Positions 6,026-13,994 of a stretch of DNA of 14,945 nt are shown here, in pieces (within the stretch, counting starts at the first letter, position 1; each line of letters begins with the position of its first letter). A program made the translations under genes and the position numbers. A model generated the notes under the pieces. It ran no database searches, was not told where the DNA came from, and was given only the letters and a program-made list of their open reading frames with translations. This DNA comes from a bacterium. GTDB taxonomy: Bacteria; Cyanobacteriota; Vampirovibrionia; Obscuribacterales; Obscuribacteraceae. The stretch is taken from the NCBI GenBank assembly GCA_030431355.1, contig JAUIJG010000085.1, positions 1 through 14,945 of the forward strand, written 5' to 3'.

Positions 6026-6442
6026 CTATCTTCTTCTTCCGCCTTTTTTAGCTTTCTTGGCAGGTTTTGCTTTTTTAGCAGCAGGCTTGGAAGCAGCTTT
6101 CTTTTTAACAGCAGCAGCTTTAGGAGCAGCTTTGCCCTTAGCTAACTGAAGAGAAGGCTGTCTCATGCGGCCATTAACGATGTCCTTGAGCTCTTTACCA
6201 GCGCGGAACGCAGGAACTTTAGCCGCAGGTATTCTCAGCGGATCCAGAGTTCTGGGGTTACGGCCAGTGCGAGCTTTTCTCATGCGGCGCTCGAAAGTAC
6301 CAAAGCCAACAAGAGTTACTTTGTCGCCTTTAGCGAGAGCACCTGTCACTGTATGTAGCATTGCGGACAGTGTTCGGGTGATTTCCGATTTTGGTTGTCC
6401 GGTAGCCTTGGCTACCTTTTCGACGAGCTCTGCTCGGTTCAT
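6026..6442 (-). CDS. hup: HU/IHF-family DNA-binding protein with H1-like tail
   Basis: Residues 1-91 form a complete DNABII domain: M-N-R-A-E-L-V-E-K-V at the start, the G-F-G-T-F-E-R-R core, the R-x-G-R-N-P-R-T segment of the DNA-clasping arm, and P-A-F-R-A-G-K-E-L-K-D-I-V-N at the end. The proline that kinks DNA is present. Residues 92-138 are an added Lys/Ala/Pro-rich tail with repeated A-A-K-K-A-K-P motifs ending in G-G-R-R-R. It resembles eukaryotic histone H1 tails and the extensions of mycobacterial HupB. Ordinary HU is about 90 residues, so about 47 are extra. The protein bends and compacts DNA, and the tail should add non-specific DNA or RNA binding. A strong AAGGAGG site sets the start, and the gene has its own promoter and terminator. 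Confidence 0.95.
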   Translation of the reverse strand: MNRAELVEKVAKATGQPKSEITRTLSAMLHTVTGALAKGDKVTLVGFGTFERRMRKARTGRNPRTLDPLRIPAAKVPAFRAGKELKDIVNGRMRQPSLQLAKGKAAPKAAAVKKKAASKPAAKKAKPAKKAKKGGRRR

Positions 6443-6489
6443 TGCGTTTCCTCCTTATTGGAAATGCTCATTCCTTCTCACAAGCAGGG

Positions 6490-6518
6490 ATAATAGCACC
6501 CCGGATTTGTTTAGACAA
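6490..6518 (-). promoter_or_regulatory. Sigma-70-type promoter of the HU gene
   Basis: On the minus strand, TTGTCT (complement of 6513-6518) and TATTAT (complement of 6490-6495) are separated by exactly 17 bases. That would give a start near 6483 and a leader of about 40 bases with the AAGGAGG site. A second perfect TATAAT lies just upstream (complement of 6522-6527) but lacks a -35 box. Confidence 0.6.
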
Positions 6519-6626
6519 GTGATTATAGGCAGAATCCGGAAAATTTCTTTTTTTTGCGATCCTTGAAAAACTGATGATAGGCAAGTTACATGGCGAGTAG
6601 AAATTATCCGTCTGCCGTAATCCAGT

Positions 6627-6644
6627 CCGAATCAGGGATTCCGG
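6627..6644. repeat. Inverted repeat between the divergent HU and propeller genes
   Basis: GAATC (6629-6633) and GATTC (6637-6641) flank AGG, with CC and GG outside offset by one base. It lies between the two promoters, where a shared operator could sit. A second inverted pair, CATTGC/GCAATG (6646-6651 with 6669-6674), follows it. No regulator can be named. Confidence 0.35.
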
Positions 6645-6733
6645 GCATTGCTTTTGTGCGTCATGTTGGCAATGTTTTGCATATATAGATGATATTACCG
6701 GTGGGGCCGTTAAGAAATTCGTCAGTAAAAACG

Positions 6734-6763
6734 GCGACAAAATTTTTTTTCTTTCTCTATAAT
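6734..6763 (+). promoter_or_regulatory. Promoter of the beta-propeller gene
   Basis: A perfect TATAAT (6758-6763) has GCGACA (6734-6739, four of six matches to TTGACA) 18 bases upstream. The predicted start near 6770 gives a leader of about 34 bases containing the GGAG site at 6794-6797. Confidence 0.6.
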
Positions 6764-6803
6764 GCATGTATTCTGAGTTGGCATTTAGCTTCTGGAGATT
6801 TTT

Positions 6804-8120
6804 ATGAGTCTGTCCAACCGTACCCGTCGCTTGATAAAAACCGCATATTTAGTCGGATTGGCATTACCTTTTTTGGGTGTTGGTTCTGCCTTTTGCCAGG
6901 CTCCGACCCCCAGTGAAAATCCGGCCGGCAATACTTCGGCGGAGAAACCCCTGGAGGGATCAGCGGTTCATAACTCCGAAGCTACCTCTGTCCAGAAGCC
7001 GACTCGTGAGGCGCTTTTACAGGGAACAACCTCGATCGTTTCCCAGTACGGGAATAGCTGGTCTATGTTTTTGCAGAATCCCTGCCACACCGGGAAAGTA
7101 GCATTGGGAGCGGCATTCCAGCCGATCGGAAAACTTAAGTGGACTTTCCCGGCGGAAGGTCCGATCGATTCTTCTCCAGCAATATACAAAGGAGTTGTAT
7201 ATGTCGGCAGTGACGACACTTATGTCTACGCGGTGGATGAGCGCAACGGACGCATGTTGTGGAAGACTAAGTTAGGGGATAAAGTTAAAAGTTCTCCGGC
7301 GGTTAATGATCAAATCCTGGTTGTTGGCTGTGAGGATCACAAGGTTTATGGAATCGACCCTAAAACAGGTCAGATCAAATGGAGCGTGAAGACAGCCGAC
7401 CGTGTCTCTTCATCGCCGGCAATACTAAATGGGGTTGCATTCTTTGGCGGATGGGACGGATATGTTTATGCTGTCGACGTCAACACCGGCAAAATCAGAT
7501 GGAATTATCCGGAAGGCAAAGCCAAAAAGGTAATTAATGGCGGACTGGGAAGAATCACCGCTTCCCCTGCCGTAGTTCCTGGCATGCTCATAATCACAAC
7601 CCATACCGGTGGAGTTTACGCGCTGTCCACCAGGGACGGTTCACTATTTTGGCAAGCAAAAGCCGGCGGTAAGATACTCGGTTCACCTTTGATTATGGAT
7701 GGACTTGTCTATTTCGGCGCCTGGGACAAAAAACTCTATGCTCTGGACCTTCACAGTGGTGCGGTGAAGTGGCAGTTTACCGGCCAGGAGTCTTTCTCCA
7801 TCACTCCTTCCGGAACCGGCGGTAAAATCTTTGCCGGCAATGACGACAAATTGATGTACTGTTTAAATTCAAAGACCGGCAAAATTTATTGGAAGGCTAG
7901 TATTTATTCTCCGGTTCCATTGCTCTCCTCTTCTCCTGCCGTTGCCGGAAACAGGCTTTATTGCGGAAGTCCGGACTCCAGGGTCTACGCTATAGACATT
8001 AGAAATGGTGGCGTGAAGTGGAGATATAAAACCCAGAGGCCGATCATCAGCTCACCTGCAATTTCCCAGTCTGGAATTTGTATCGGTAGCCAGGACGGCA
8101 ATCTCTATATGATAAATTGA
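6804..8120 (+). CDS. Exported PQQ-type beta-propeller repeat protein
   Basis: This 438-residue protein has an N-terminal signal sequence (R-T-R-R then a hydrophobic stretch to about residue 33), a Pro/Ser/Thr-rich linker (34-70) and a WD40-like/PQQ-like propeller. Blade motifs of the form V-Y-x-G-x-x-D-x-x-V-Y-A-x-D-x-x-x-G-x-x-x-W occur seven times in full. An eighth ends at the C-terminus in G-S-Q-D-G-N-L-Y, and the N-terminal G-K-L-K-W strand would close the ring, giving eight blades as in BamB. Nothing identifies it as a dehydrogenase: it is short and lacks that extra domain and the paired cysteines. A binding or scaffold role outside the cytoplasm is most likely. There is no clear lipobox, unlike BamB. 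The start is supported by GGAG six bases upstream. Its stop is three bases from the stop of the converging TPR gene. Confidence 0.88.
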   Translation: MSLSNRTRRLIKTAYLVGLALPFLGVGSAFCQAPTPSENPAGNTSAEKPLEGSAVHNSEATSVQKPTREALLQGTTSIVSQYGNSWSMFLQNPCHTGKVALGAAFQPIGKLKWTFPAEGPIDSSPAIYKGVVYVGSDDTYVYAVDERNGRMLWKTKLGDKVKSSPAVNDQILVVGCEDHKVYGIDPKTGQIKWSVKTADRVSSSPAILNGVAFFGGWDGYVYAVDVNTGKIRWNYPEGKAKKVINGGLGRITASPAVVPGMLIITTHTGGVYALSTRDGSLFWQAKAGGKILGSPLIMDGLVYFGAWDKKLYALDLHSGAVKWQFTGQESFSITPSGTGGKIFAGNDDKLMYCLNSKTGKIYWKASIYSPVPLLSSSPAVAGNRLYCGSPDSRVYAIDIRNGGVKWRYKTQRPIISSPAISQSGICIGSQDGNLYMIN

Positions 8121-8135
8121 GAATCAGTCGTTCTC
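8119..8135. repeat. Hairpin at the convergent gene ends
   Basis: GAGAA (8119-8123) pairs with TTCTC (8131-8135) around a 7-base loop. A wider CGGCAA/TTGCCG pair (8096-8101 with 8137-8142) encloses it. The structure covers the stop codons of both converging genes. The T tracts are short or absent, so it is at best a weak bidirectional terminator. Confidence 0.4.
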
Positions 8136-10166
8136 TTTGCCGGAAGAGGTTGGGTCATAGCCTGTGATTTCAATCATTCGTCTGTTTAAGACGTTGGCTT
8201 CGCTCTGCTTTCCCTGCCTGTTTAGAACATCGATAAGTGGTTCAATAATTGTGGCTAGATCCGCATGTTTGCGTCCCAATTGCTCTTCTTTGATTTTGAG
8301 CGCTTTGCGATAGAATTTCTCGGCTCTGGCAGGTAACTCTTTCCAGTGATAGGTTGCTCCCAGGCAATAACTGGTGTAACCCACGTCGGGATGGTTGCTT
8401 CCCAGGGTTTGTTCCATGCGGGACAATGCTCGGGCGAAGTATGTCTCTGCCTGGTCATACTTGTTTTGTTCTATTGATACTTCGCCGAAACGCTGTAGCA
8501 GGATACAAGTTCTCGGATGGGAGGGGCCGAGGGTGTCTTCGAAGATGGCCAGGGCTTTCTCATAGAGTAATTCTGCTTCTTTGTACTGGGATTTTTTTCT
8601 CGAAATGTCGGCCAGACAGGATATGTAGTCGGCTACTTCAAAATTGTTCTCTCCGAGAATCTCTTTCACCAGGGCAAGGGCTTTTTCATAGTTTTGCCTG
8701 GCAAGCTCATATTCCTCTTTTATTTCATATAACTCTCCCATGTACTTTAAGGTCTCGGCCACCTGCAGGGTGTTATCCATGTCCGTGGTCTCCAGCATGG
8801 ATAGAGCCTTTAAAAAAGCATCCTCGGCTTCTTCCAGTTTGTTCTGTTGTAGACATACCAATCCCAGGTATCGGTAGTTGTCCGAGCCAAGCAGATTTCC
8901 GAAGAATTCTTCTTGCTGGGATGAGAGTTTTATGGACTGCCTTATATAGTCTTCCGCTTTCTCGAAGTCCTGAACGGCGAAATAGGCATTGCCCAGAAGA
9001 CCCAGGCAGATAGCGGTTTCAAAATGATCCGGACCTTTCAGTTTTTTAGTCAGCGCCAGGGACTTTTCGTATAATTCGACGGAATCTCTGAATTCTCCCA
9101 GGTCGAGTTTTAACCTGGCCAGGTCCATGGTCAATCTCACTTGAATGACTTGATTCCCCATGGATTCTGCAAGATCATTTGCTCTCGCCAGCAGCACCTG
9201 GGCTTCTGAAAATCTTGATTGTTGTTGGAGGATATCGATAAGGATTCGTAGACAGTCAATCTTTAGCTCTCCTCCCGGATTCCCCATCATTTCTACTATG
9301 CGGTTATAGCGCTGGGCTTGCAGCTCCGCCTCGTTCAGCTCTCCGCAGGCCGAGTAGGTTAGGGCAAGGGCTGAGATGGCTCTTTTTAGAATTGGGTGAT
9401 CCTGGCCCAATTCAACCTCTTTCTCTTTTATTTTTTCTTCCAGGAAGCTGAGGGATTCACTAAATTTGCTGTCCGTGGCTCTCAGGGTGGCATAGCCAAA
9501 GCAAGCCTCACCGAAGCAAGGGGATAGAGGCGTCTCTTTTAGCGCTTCAAGAGCCAGAAGATAATACTTTTGAGCAGCGTCAATCTCTCCTTTTAGCTGA
9601 ATACAGATGGCTCTGGTAGAGAAATAATTTGCTAGATCTTCACCGGATTCAATACCGAGTTCTCCAACTATTTTTTCTGCTCTTTCAATCAGGGACTCAG
9701 CCTCACTAAATTTGTCGCTCTCTTCGTTGGATAAAACGTAGGCTGCATGGGTGGAGAGGATGGTTACAAGAATTGCTCTCTTTTCGCCTTCAAGGCTCTC
9801 ACAGAGCTTTTCTGCTTCGTTTAGATAGTTCAGGGTCTCGTCAAGTTCTTCGAAAAAAGAGAGTGTCTCGGCCATACGCAGATAGCTTTCTACTTTCAAA
9901 AGGGTTGAGTTCGGAAACGAACTATCCAGCATAGAAAGAACGCGGTCACTGAGGGCTCTGCTCTCTAGATTTCGTTCTTTTAGATAGAGAAGCCGAGCAT
10001 AATCCATCATCAAGAGAATGTTTTCTTCCCTGTTTTTGTCATCGTCGTCCAGGGCATCTATTCGCACCATGGCCTGGCGATAAATATTCTCCGCCTCGGC
10101 CCAGTCACCTGAAACAAAGCAGTCATTTGCTGCTACTTTCAGCTCTTCAGTTTTGGAGGGTGTCAT
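8124..10166 (-). CDS. Large TPR protein (kinesin-light-chain-like), 680 residues
   Basis: This is an almost wholly alpha-helical solenoid without signal peptide, membrane helix or recognisable enzymatic domain. TPR-like helix pairs run from residue 5 to about 660. The C-terminal part (about 370-660) has regular 42-residue kinesin-light-chain-like units, with motifs such as E-K-A-L-A-I-F-E-D-T-L-G-P-S-H-P and R-K-A-L-K-I-K-E-E-Q-L-G-R-K-H near 536 and 620. The N-terminal half is more diverged. It should bind proteins or peptides in the cytoplasm, with unknown partners. The ATG lies 15 bases after the stop of the M23 peptidase gene and has no ribosome binding site, so translation is probably coupled to that gene. 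It shares its repeat type with the small protein at 27-572. Confidence 0.85.
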   Translation of the reverse strand: MTPSKTEELKVAANDCFVSGDWAEAENIYRQAMVRIDALDDDDKNREENILLMMDYARLLYLKERNLESRALSDRVLSMLDSSFPNSTLLKVESYLRMAETLSFFEELDETLNYLNEAEKLCESLEGEKRAILVTILSTHAAYVLSNEESDKFSEAESLIERAEKIVGELGIESGEDLANYFSTRAICIQLKGEIDAAQKYYLLALEALKETPLSPCFGEACFGYATLRATDSKFSESLSFLEEKIKEKEVELGQDHPILKRAISALALTYSACGELNEAELQAQRYNRIVEMMGNPGGELKIDCLRILIDILQQQSRFSEAQVLLARANDLAESMGNQVIQVRLTMDLARLKLDLGEFRDSVELYEKSLALTKKLKGPDHFETAICLGLLGNAYFAVQDFEKAEDYIRQSIKLSSQQEEFFGNLLGSDNYRYLGLVCLQQNKLEEAEDAFLKALSMLETTDMDNTLQVAETLKYMGELYEIKEEYELARQNYEKALALVKEILGENNFEVADYISCLADISRKKSQYKEAELLYEKALAIFEDTLGPSHPRTCILLQRFGEVSIEQNKYDQAETYFARALSRMEQTLGSNHPDVGYTSYCLGATYHWKELPARAEKFYRKALKIKEEQLGRKHADLATIIEPLIDVLNRQGKQSEANVLNRRMIEITGYDPTSSGKEND

Positions 10167-10181
10167 GCTAGGCGGGCTCGC

Positions 10182-10892
10182 TCAGGGATGTTCAGGATCT
10201 CCGGGTAAATCTTCGTCGTCGGTGTCGATGGGCTCTTTCGCCACCTCTTCCATGGTTTTTATGCGCTGTTGGGCACTTGATTGAATCCGAGCTGTTTTCA
10301 GCGCGGCCACATAGCTCGGGACCAATTTTAGAAATTCCAGCGGTTCAATGTAGTCTTTTGTATCCGCTCGAATAACGGTGTAATGTAGATGCACTCCGGT
10401 GGATCTACCTGTGGTTCCGGCGTAGCCCAGAACCTGTCCCCGTCTTACGAACATGCCCGGCATTACGCTGTAGGCGTTTAAATGACCGCAGATGGTCTTC
10501 ACGTTGGGATAGGGGTGATAAACCTCCACAGCGCATCCGAGGTTGCCCCTCCAGCCTACCCTGGTGACGATGCCGTCGAGAAGGTTGTATACCTTGTCGT
10601 TGAGCTTGGCAGCAAGATCCACGCCGCTGTGAAAACTATGCCTGCGAGTAACCGGATGGACTCTGTATCCGGCTTTTGAGGTGATTCTTCCTCTGCCCAC
10701 CGGTGTGTAGACCAGGTCATCTCTTAATGGAGAGACCAGGTGACAGGGGGCGAAATAACCTTTGAATTTCGAATTCTTTGATCGAGCTTCCACCGCCTGC
10801 CCTGCTCCCAGGCAACCGAGCAGAAATAAAAGGCTGATAGCGGCACTAAAAGCTCTCAAATGGTGGATTTTCCTGGATGACGAAGGGCCCAT
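10182..10892 (-). CDS. M23 (LytM-type) metallopeptidase, secreted or lipid-anchored
   Basis: Zinc endopeptidases of this family cut peptide cross-links in peptidoglycan. The 236-residue protein has an N-terminal export signal (hydrophobic 14-32). L-L-G-C at 24-27 could be a lipobox, but cleavage after A-V-E-A is also possible. The catalytic domain (about 65-190) keeps all expected residues: zinc ligands His88 and Asp92 in H-S-G-V-D, His137 in C-G-H-L, and His168 with His170 in H-L-H. It is therefore predicted to be an active enzyme, unlike degenerate EnvC-type activators. The acidic C-terminus (about 195-236) is probably disordered. No clear ribosome binding site precedes the ATG. A TTG at residue 12 is an alternative start with a weak AGGA upstream. 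The gene lies between gatB and the TPR gene it is probably coupled to. Confidence 0.9.
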   Translation of the reverse strand: MGPSSSRKIHHLRAFSAAISLLFLLGCLGAGQAVEARSKNSKFKGYFAPCHLVSPLRDDLVYTPVGRGRITSKAGYRVHPVTRRHSFHSGVDLAAKLNDKVYNLLDGIVTRVGWRGNLGCAVEVYHPYPNVKTICGHLNAYSVMPGMFVRRGQVLGYAGTTGRSTGVHLHYTVIRADTKDYIEPLEFLKLVPSYVAALKTARIQSSAQQRIKTMEEVAKEPIDTDDEDLPGDPEHP

Positions 10893-10982
10893 GGGACTGC
10901 GAATTTTGAATTGATAAGCTTGTTAAATAACATACCACCTCGGCGAGATAAATGCTCGCTGGTTTCAAATAGAGGCACCGTA

Positions 10983-12455
10983 TTAGCTTTCGGAATTCGG
11001 GGCAGGAAGTAAGTCATCAAGTATTTTATTTACTATCTTAGGATCGGCTTTGCCGCTGGTGGCTTTCATCACCTTTCCGAAGAAAAACTGTCTTACTTTG
11101 GTCTTTCCAGAACGATATTGCTCCAGTTGCTCTGTCGCTTCCGCCAGCACTTTCTCCACGTGGGCTTTGATGGTGGACTCGTCGCTTACTTGCGCCAGAC
11201 CCTGTTTGTCTATTATCTCTTTCACTGAGCCGCCCCGGGTGATTAGCTCAGGCAGGATTTTGTTTTTCACGGCGGTGGTGCCGACTTTGCCTGATTGAGT
11301 TGCTTCAATCAGCTCTACTATATTGCGGGCGTTTAATTTTGAGGAGGAAAATTCCAGGTTGTTGTCTCTGAGTATTTTTTCCATGTCATTCACTAAAATA
11401 CTTGCTGCCTGTTGAGCCAGCAAATCGTAAGCAAGATCGGATCTCTCTTTTTTCAACTCTTCCAGAAAGCTGATCTTTTCTCTTGATTCCACAATGATTT
11501 CAGCATATTCAGCTTTGATACCCAGTCTCTCGATGTATTGGGACAGAATGGCGTCGGGCAAATGTTCCGGCATGGAATTTTTGATTGTGGATATCCACTC
11601 TTCGCTGATTTTAATAGGCACCAGATCCGGTTCTGGAAAATATCTGTAATCGTGGGCTTCTTCCTTGGAGCGCATGGGGTGAGTAGTCTGACTGTTGTCG
11701 TCCCAGAGCCGGGTCTCCTGGGTGATCTTACCGCCTTCTTCAAGTACTTTCGTTTGTCTCTCTATCTCCGAAAGAATAGCCCGCTCCACGGCGCGGAAAC
11801 TATTCATGTTTTTGATCTCGGTCTTGGTTCCCAGCTCTTTCTCTCCCTCTGGTCGAATGGATACGTTGGCATCACATCGGAAGCTTCCTTCTTCCATGTT
11901 ACCGTCGCAAACATCGATGAAGCGAAGTAGATTTCTGAGTTTTGTCAGATAAAGACGAGCCTCTTCAGCGCTCTGGATATCCGGTTCACTGACTATCTCA
12001 AGTAATGGAATACCTGAGCGGTTGAAATCAACCCTGGAGTAGTCCGAGCCATGCAGACCATCGGCACCGGCATGCACCAGCTTGCCCGCGTCTTCTTCCA
12101 GATGGGCGCGATGGATCTGAACATCACGGCCCTGGATATTTAAATGTCCACCCAGGCAGATAGGTTGGTCGAATTGACTGATCTGGTAACCTTTCGGAAG
12201 GTCCGGGTAAAAATAGTTTTTACGATCAAATTTAGTACTATCTGCAATCTTACAATTGAGAGCGATACCGGCTTTGATGGCATACTCTACCGCCTTTTCG
12301 TTTAGTACTGGCAAGACTCCCGGCATTCCAAGACAAACAGGACAGACCTGATCGTTTGGATCTTCTCCGAAGTTCGTGGGGCAGCCACAAAAGGCTTTTG
12401 TGCTTGTTTTCAACTGGGCGTGTACTTCAAGCCCTATTACCGGCTCGTATTTCAT
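10983..12455 (-). CDS. gatB: Asp/Glu-tRNA(Asn/Gln) amidotransferase subunit B
   Basis: GatB is the kinase/transamidation subunit of the GatCAB complex, which converts Glu-tRNA(Gln), and often Asp-tRNA(Asn), to the amidated forms. At 490 residues it has the normal length. The start M-K-Y-E-P-V-I-G-L-E-V-H-A-Q-L is typical, as are the zinc cysteines C23-G-C25 and C38-P-V-C41, followed by L-G-M-P-G-V-L-P-V-L-N. Further family motifs are D-L-P-K-G-Y-Q-I-S-Q, R-A-H-L-E-E-D and N-R-S-G-I-P-L-L-E-I-V. The C-terminal YqeY-like tail domain ends in G-K-A-D-P-K-I-V-N. Subunits A and C are not in this window. The ribosome binding site is weak. A TATATA (complement of 12495-12500) may be its own -10 box, without a good -35. 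Confidence 0.97.
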   Translation of the reverse strand: MKYEPVIGLEVHAQLKTSTKAFCGCPTNFGEDPNDQVCPVCLGMPGVLPVLNEKAVEYAIKAGIALNCKIADSTKFDRKNYFYPDLPKGYQISQFDQPICLGGHLNIQGRDVQIHRAHLEEDAGKLVHAGADGLHGSDYSRVDFNRSGIPLLEIVSEPDIQSAEEARLYLTKLRNLLRFIDVCDGNMEEGSFRCDANVSIRPEGEKELGTKTEIKNMNSFRAVERAILSEIERQTKVLEEGGKITQETRLWDDNSQTTHPMRSKEEAHDYRYFPEPDLVPIKISEEWISTIKNSMPEHLPDAILSQYIERLGIKAEYAEIIVESREKISFLEELKKERSDLAYDLLAQQAASILVNDMEKILRDNNLEFSSSKLNARNIVELIEATQSGKVGTTAVKNKILPELITRGGSVKEIIDKQGLAQVSDESTIKAHVEKVLAEATEQLEQYRSGKTKVRQFFFGKVMKATSGKADPKIVNKILDDLLPAPNSES

Positions 12456-12554
12456 TGTCTCAAACCTGGGATCAGTTCCGGGGATACTAGTGGATATATA
12501 GAGAAGTCAGTATGCACCAGAATTGCTCCGGTTGTAATCCTTGACAGCAACATA

Positions 12555-12580
12555 GTTCAAACAAGCTTACTTGTTTGAGC
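12555..12580 (-). repeat. Hairpin spanning the stop codon of the Mce-family gene
   Basis: TCAAACAAG (12557-12565) and CTTGTTTGA (12570-12578) form a perfect 9-bp stem around the 4-base loop 12566-12569. The stem extends to 11 pairs with one wobble. The loop contains most of the TAA stop codon of the Mce gene. No T run follows on the minus strand, so it is more likely an mRNA stability or processing element than a terminator. Confidence 0.55.
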
Positions 12581-13943
12581 CTGAAAGTTCGCTGGTTTTG
12601 CTGCTCTCCGCTTCCTTCTCTGAAGCGGTTTTGCCTGATTTCTCTTTCTTGTCCAGTTTTCCGGGACGGCCTACCATCATTTGGAAAAGCGGGGCTCTTT
12701 TATTCAATATCTGTCTCATCTGCTTGGAGACGTCCTCCACCCCTTCTGCCGCTTTTTCAACTTTGTTTATGGCCGAACGCATATTGCCTTTGAATTCCGG
12801 GTCTCCGATAATACGGTCGACTTTATTTACGGCGTCCTGGGCTTTGACCACAATCGCTTTCACATCGCTTCTCAGCTCTCGGTCTCCTGCCATGGCGTTG
12901 ATTTGCTGCATTGAGGAGGAGATATTTTCTGTGGATTTAGTCACCCTGTCCAGCATACCGATAAGGTCTCTACGAAGAGACTTGTCTTTCATGGTGGTCT
13001 CAAGTTCGGCCATCAGCTGTTTAACAGCCTGAACAGTCTGGCGTGCGTCTTTGGCTGTTTGCTTCAGGTCGCTTACCACTTCCGGGCTCTCTAGAATTTT
13101 GTTTACTCTTTGAGAGGTGGTTTTGAAATCTTTGGTGAGACCTGAGATGTCGTTCAAAGCTCCTTTACCCGAGACAAAGAAGGAGTTCGCGTTGCTGGTC
13201 AGCACTTTGGCTTCGTCCGCCACATTGCCGAACTTGTCTGAAGTTTTTACCAGACTATCGGTTGCTGTGGAGATATTATCCATGTTCTTGTTCAGCTTTT
13301 TGGCGGCTTCGTTTATGTTTTCTATGGTCTCGCCGGAACGTTGAATCGCTGAAGCAAAGCTAGACTGCGTATCATCATCGCTCACTTTACCGATCATATT
13401 GTTGACATTGGTGGCGATTTTGTTGATCACCAGCTCAACCCGAACAGGGTCGGAGCCGATAACTACGGTGTTTGAATCGATAGGAGCCGGATTTGCTTCG
13501 CCGGGCTTTTCTTCCGGTAGGGTGATCTCAATGTATTTAGCTCCCACCAGACCCAGGGTTTGAATGGTGAAAGTGGAGCCCTGGGGAACAGTCACTTCTT
13601 CGGTCTTAATTTTAAGATGGGTGAGAACCTGGCTGTTTCCTTTGAGTTCGATCTTCTCCACGGTTCCTACCCGTACACCGTTGATGTTCACCGGCGCGTT
13701 GGTGGCTAGCCCGGCTATATCATGGAATTGAACGGTTATCAGCTGGGGTGGGTGCATGGGGGAGAAGCTCTTGAGCCAGGTCCATCCGTACAAGAGAATG
13801 ATTACGGCAAGTATGGTGAATATGCCTACTCTTACTTCGTAATTTGGTTTGTTGGGGTTACTGGTCACTTTGTATACAACCGCTGATTGCTTGTCTTTTT
13901 CCTTAACCGGGCTGACAGATTTCACAGGTAGATTTTTCCTCAT
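12567..13943 (-). CDS. Mce/MlaD-family lipid-binding transport protein
   Basis: MCE-domain proteins form the periplasmic lipid channel of Mla, Mce and chloroplast TGD transporters. The 458-residue protein has a basic cytoplasmic N-terminus (1-38), one membrane helix (about 40-57) and an MCE domain (about 68-143). The domain contains I-N-G-V-R-V-G-T-V (87-95) and the hydrophobic pore-loop segment L-G-L-V-G-A-K-Y-I-E-I (130-140). A long, mostly helical region follows (about 160-420, rich in N, D, K, S and V with heptad-like spacing). The tail from about 420 is Lys/Ser/Glu-rich. E. coli MlaD is much shorter (about 180 residues); the long helical part is more like Mce and TGD2 or LetB/PqiB needle-type proteins. 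It follows the ATPase by 51 bases. No clear ribosome binding site is present. Confidence 0.9.
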   Translation of the reverse strand: MRKNLPVKSVSPVKEKDKQSAVVYKVTSNPNKPNYEVRVGIFTILAVIILLYGWTWLKSFSPMHPPQLITVQFHDIAGLATNAPVNINGVRVGTVEKIELKGNSQVLTHLKIKTEEVTVPQGSTFTIQTLGLVGAKYIEITLPEEKPGEANPAPIDSNTVVIGSDPVRVELVINKIATNVNNMIGKVSDDDTQSSFASAIQRSGETIENINEAAKKLNKNMDNISTATDSLVKTSDKFGNVADEAKVLTSNANSFFVSGKGALNDISGLTKDFKTTSQRVNKILESPEVVSDLKQTAKDARQTVQAVKQLMAELETTMKDKSLRRDLIGMLDRVTKSTENISSSMQQINAMAGDRELRSDVKAIVVKAQDAVNKVDRIIGDPEFKGNMRSAINKVEKAAEGVEDVSKQMRQILNKRAPLFQMMVGRPGKLDKKEKSGKTASEKEAESSKTSELSGSNK

Positions 13944-13994
13944 TCCATCGATTTTGTCGAACCATATATAGACTTTATGTAGCCTTAAAAGATA

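Noticed and set aside
6468..6767. A 99-codon minus-strand frame between HU and the propeller gene.
   Set aside because: It covers both divergent promoters, has no ribosome binding site and does not look like a protein family.
6804..8120. Reading the propeller protein as a PQQ-dependent dehydrogenase.
   Set aside because: It is much shorter than those enzymes, and no active-site Asp context or adjacent-cysteine pair is visible. Repeat propellers of this type often bind no PQQ.
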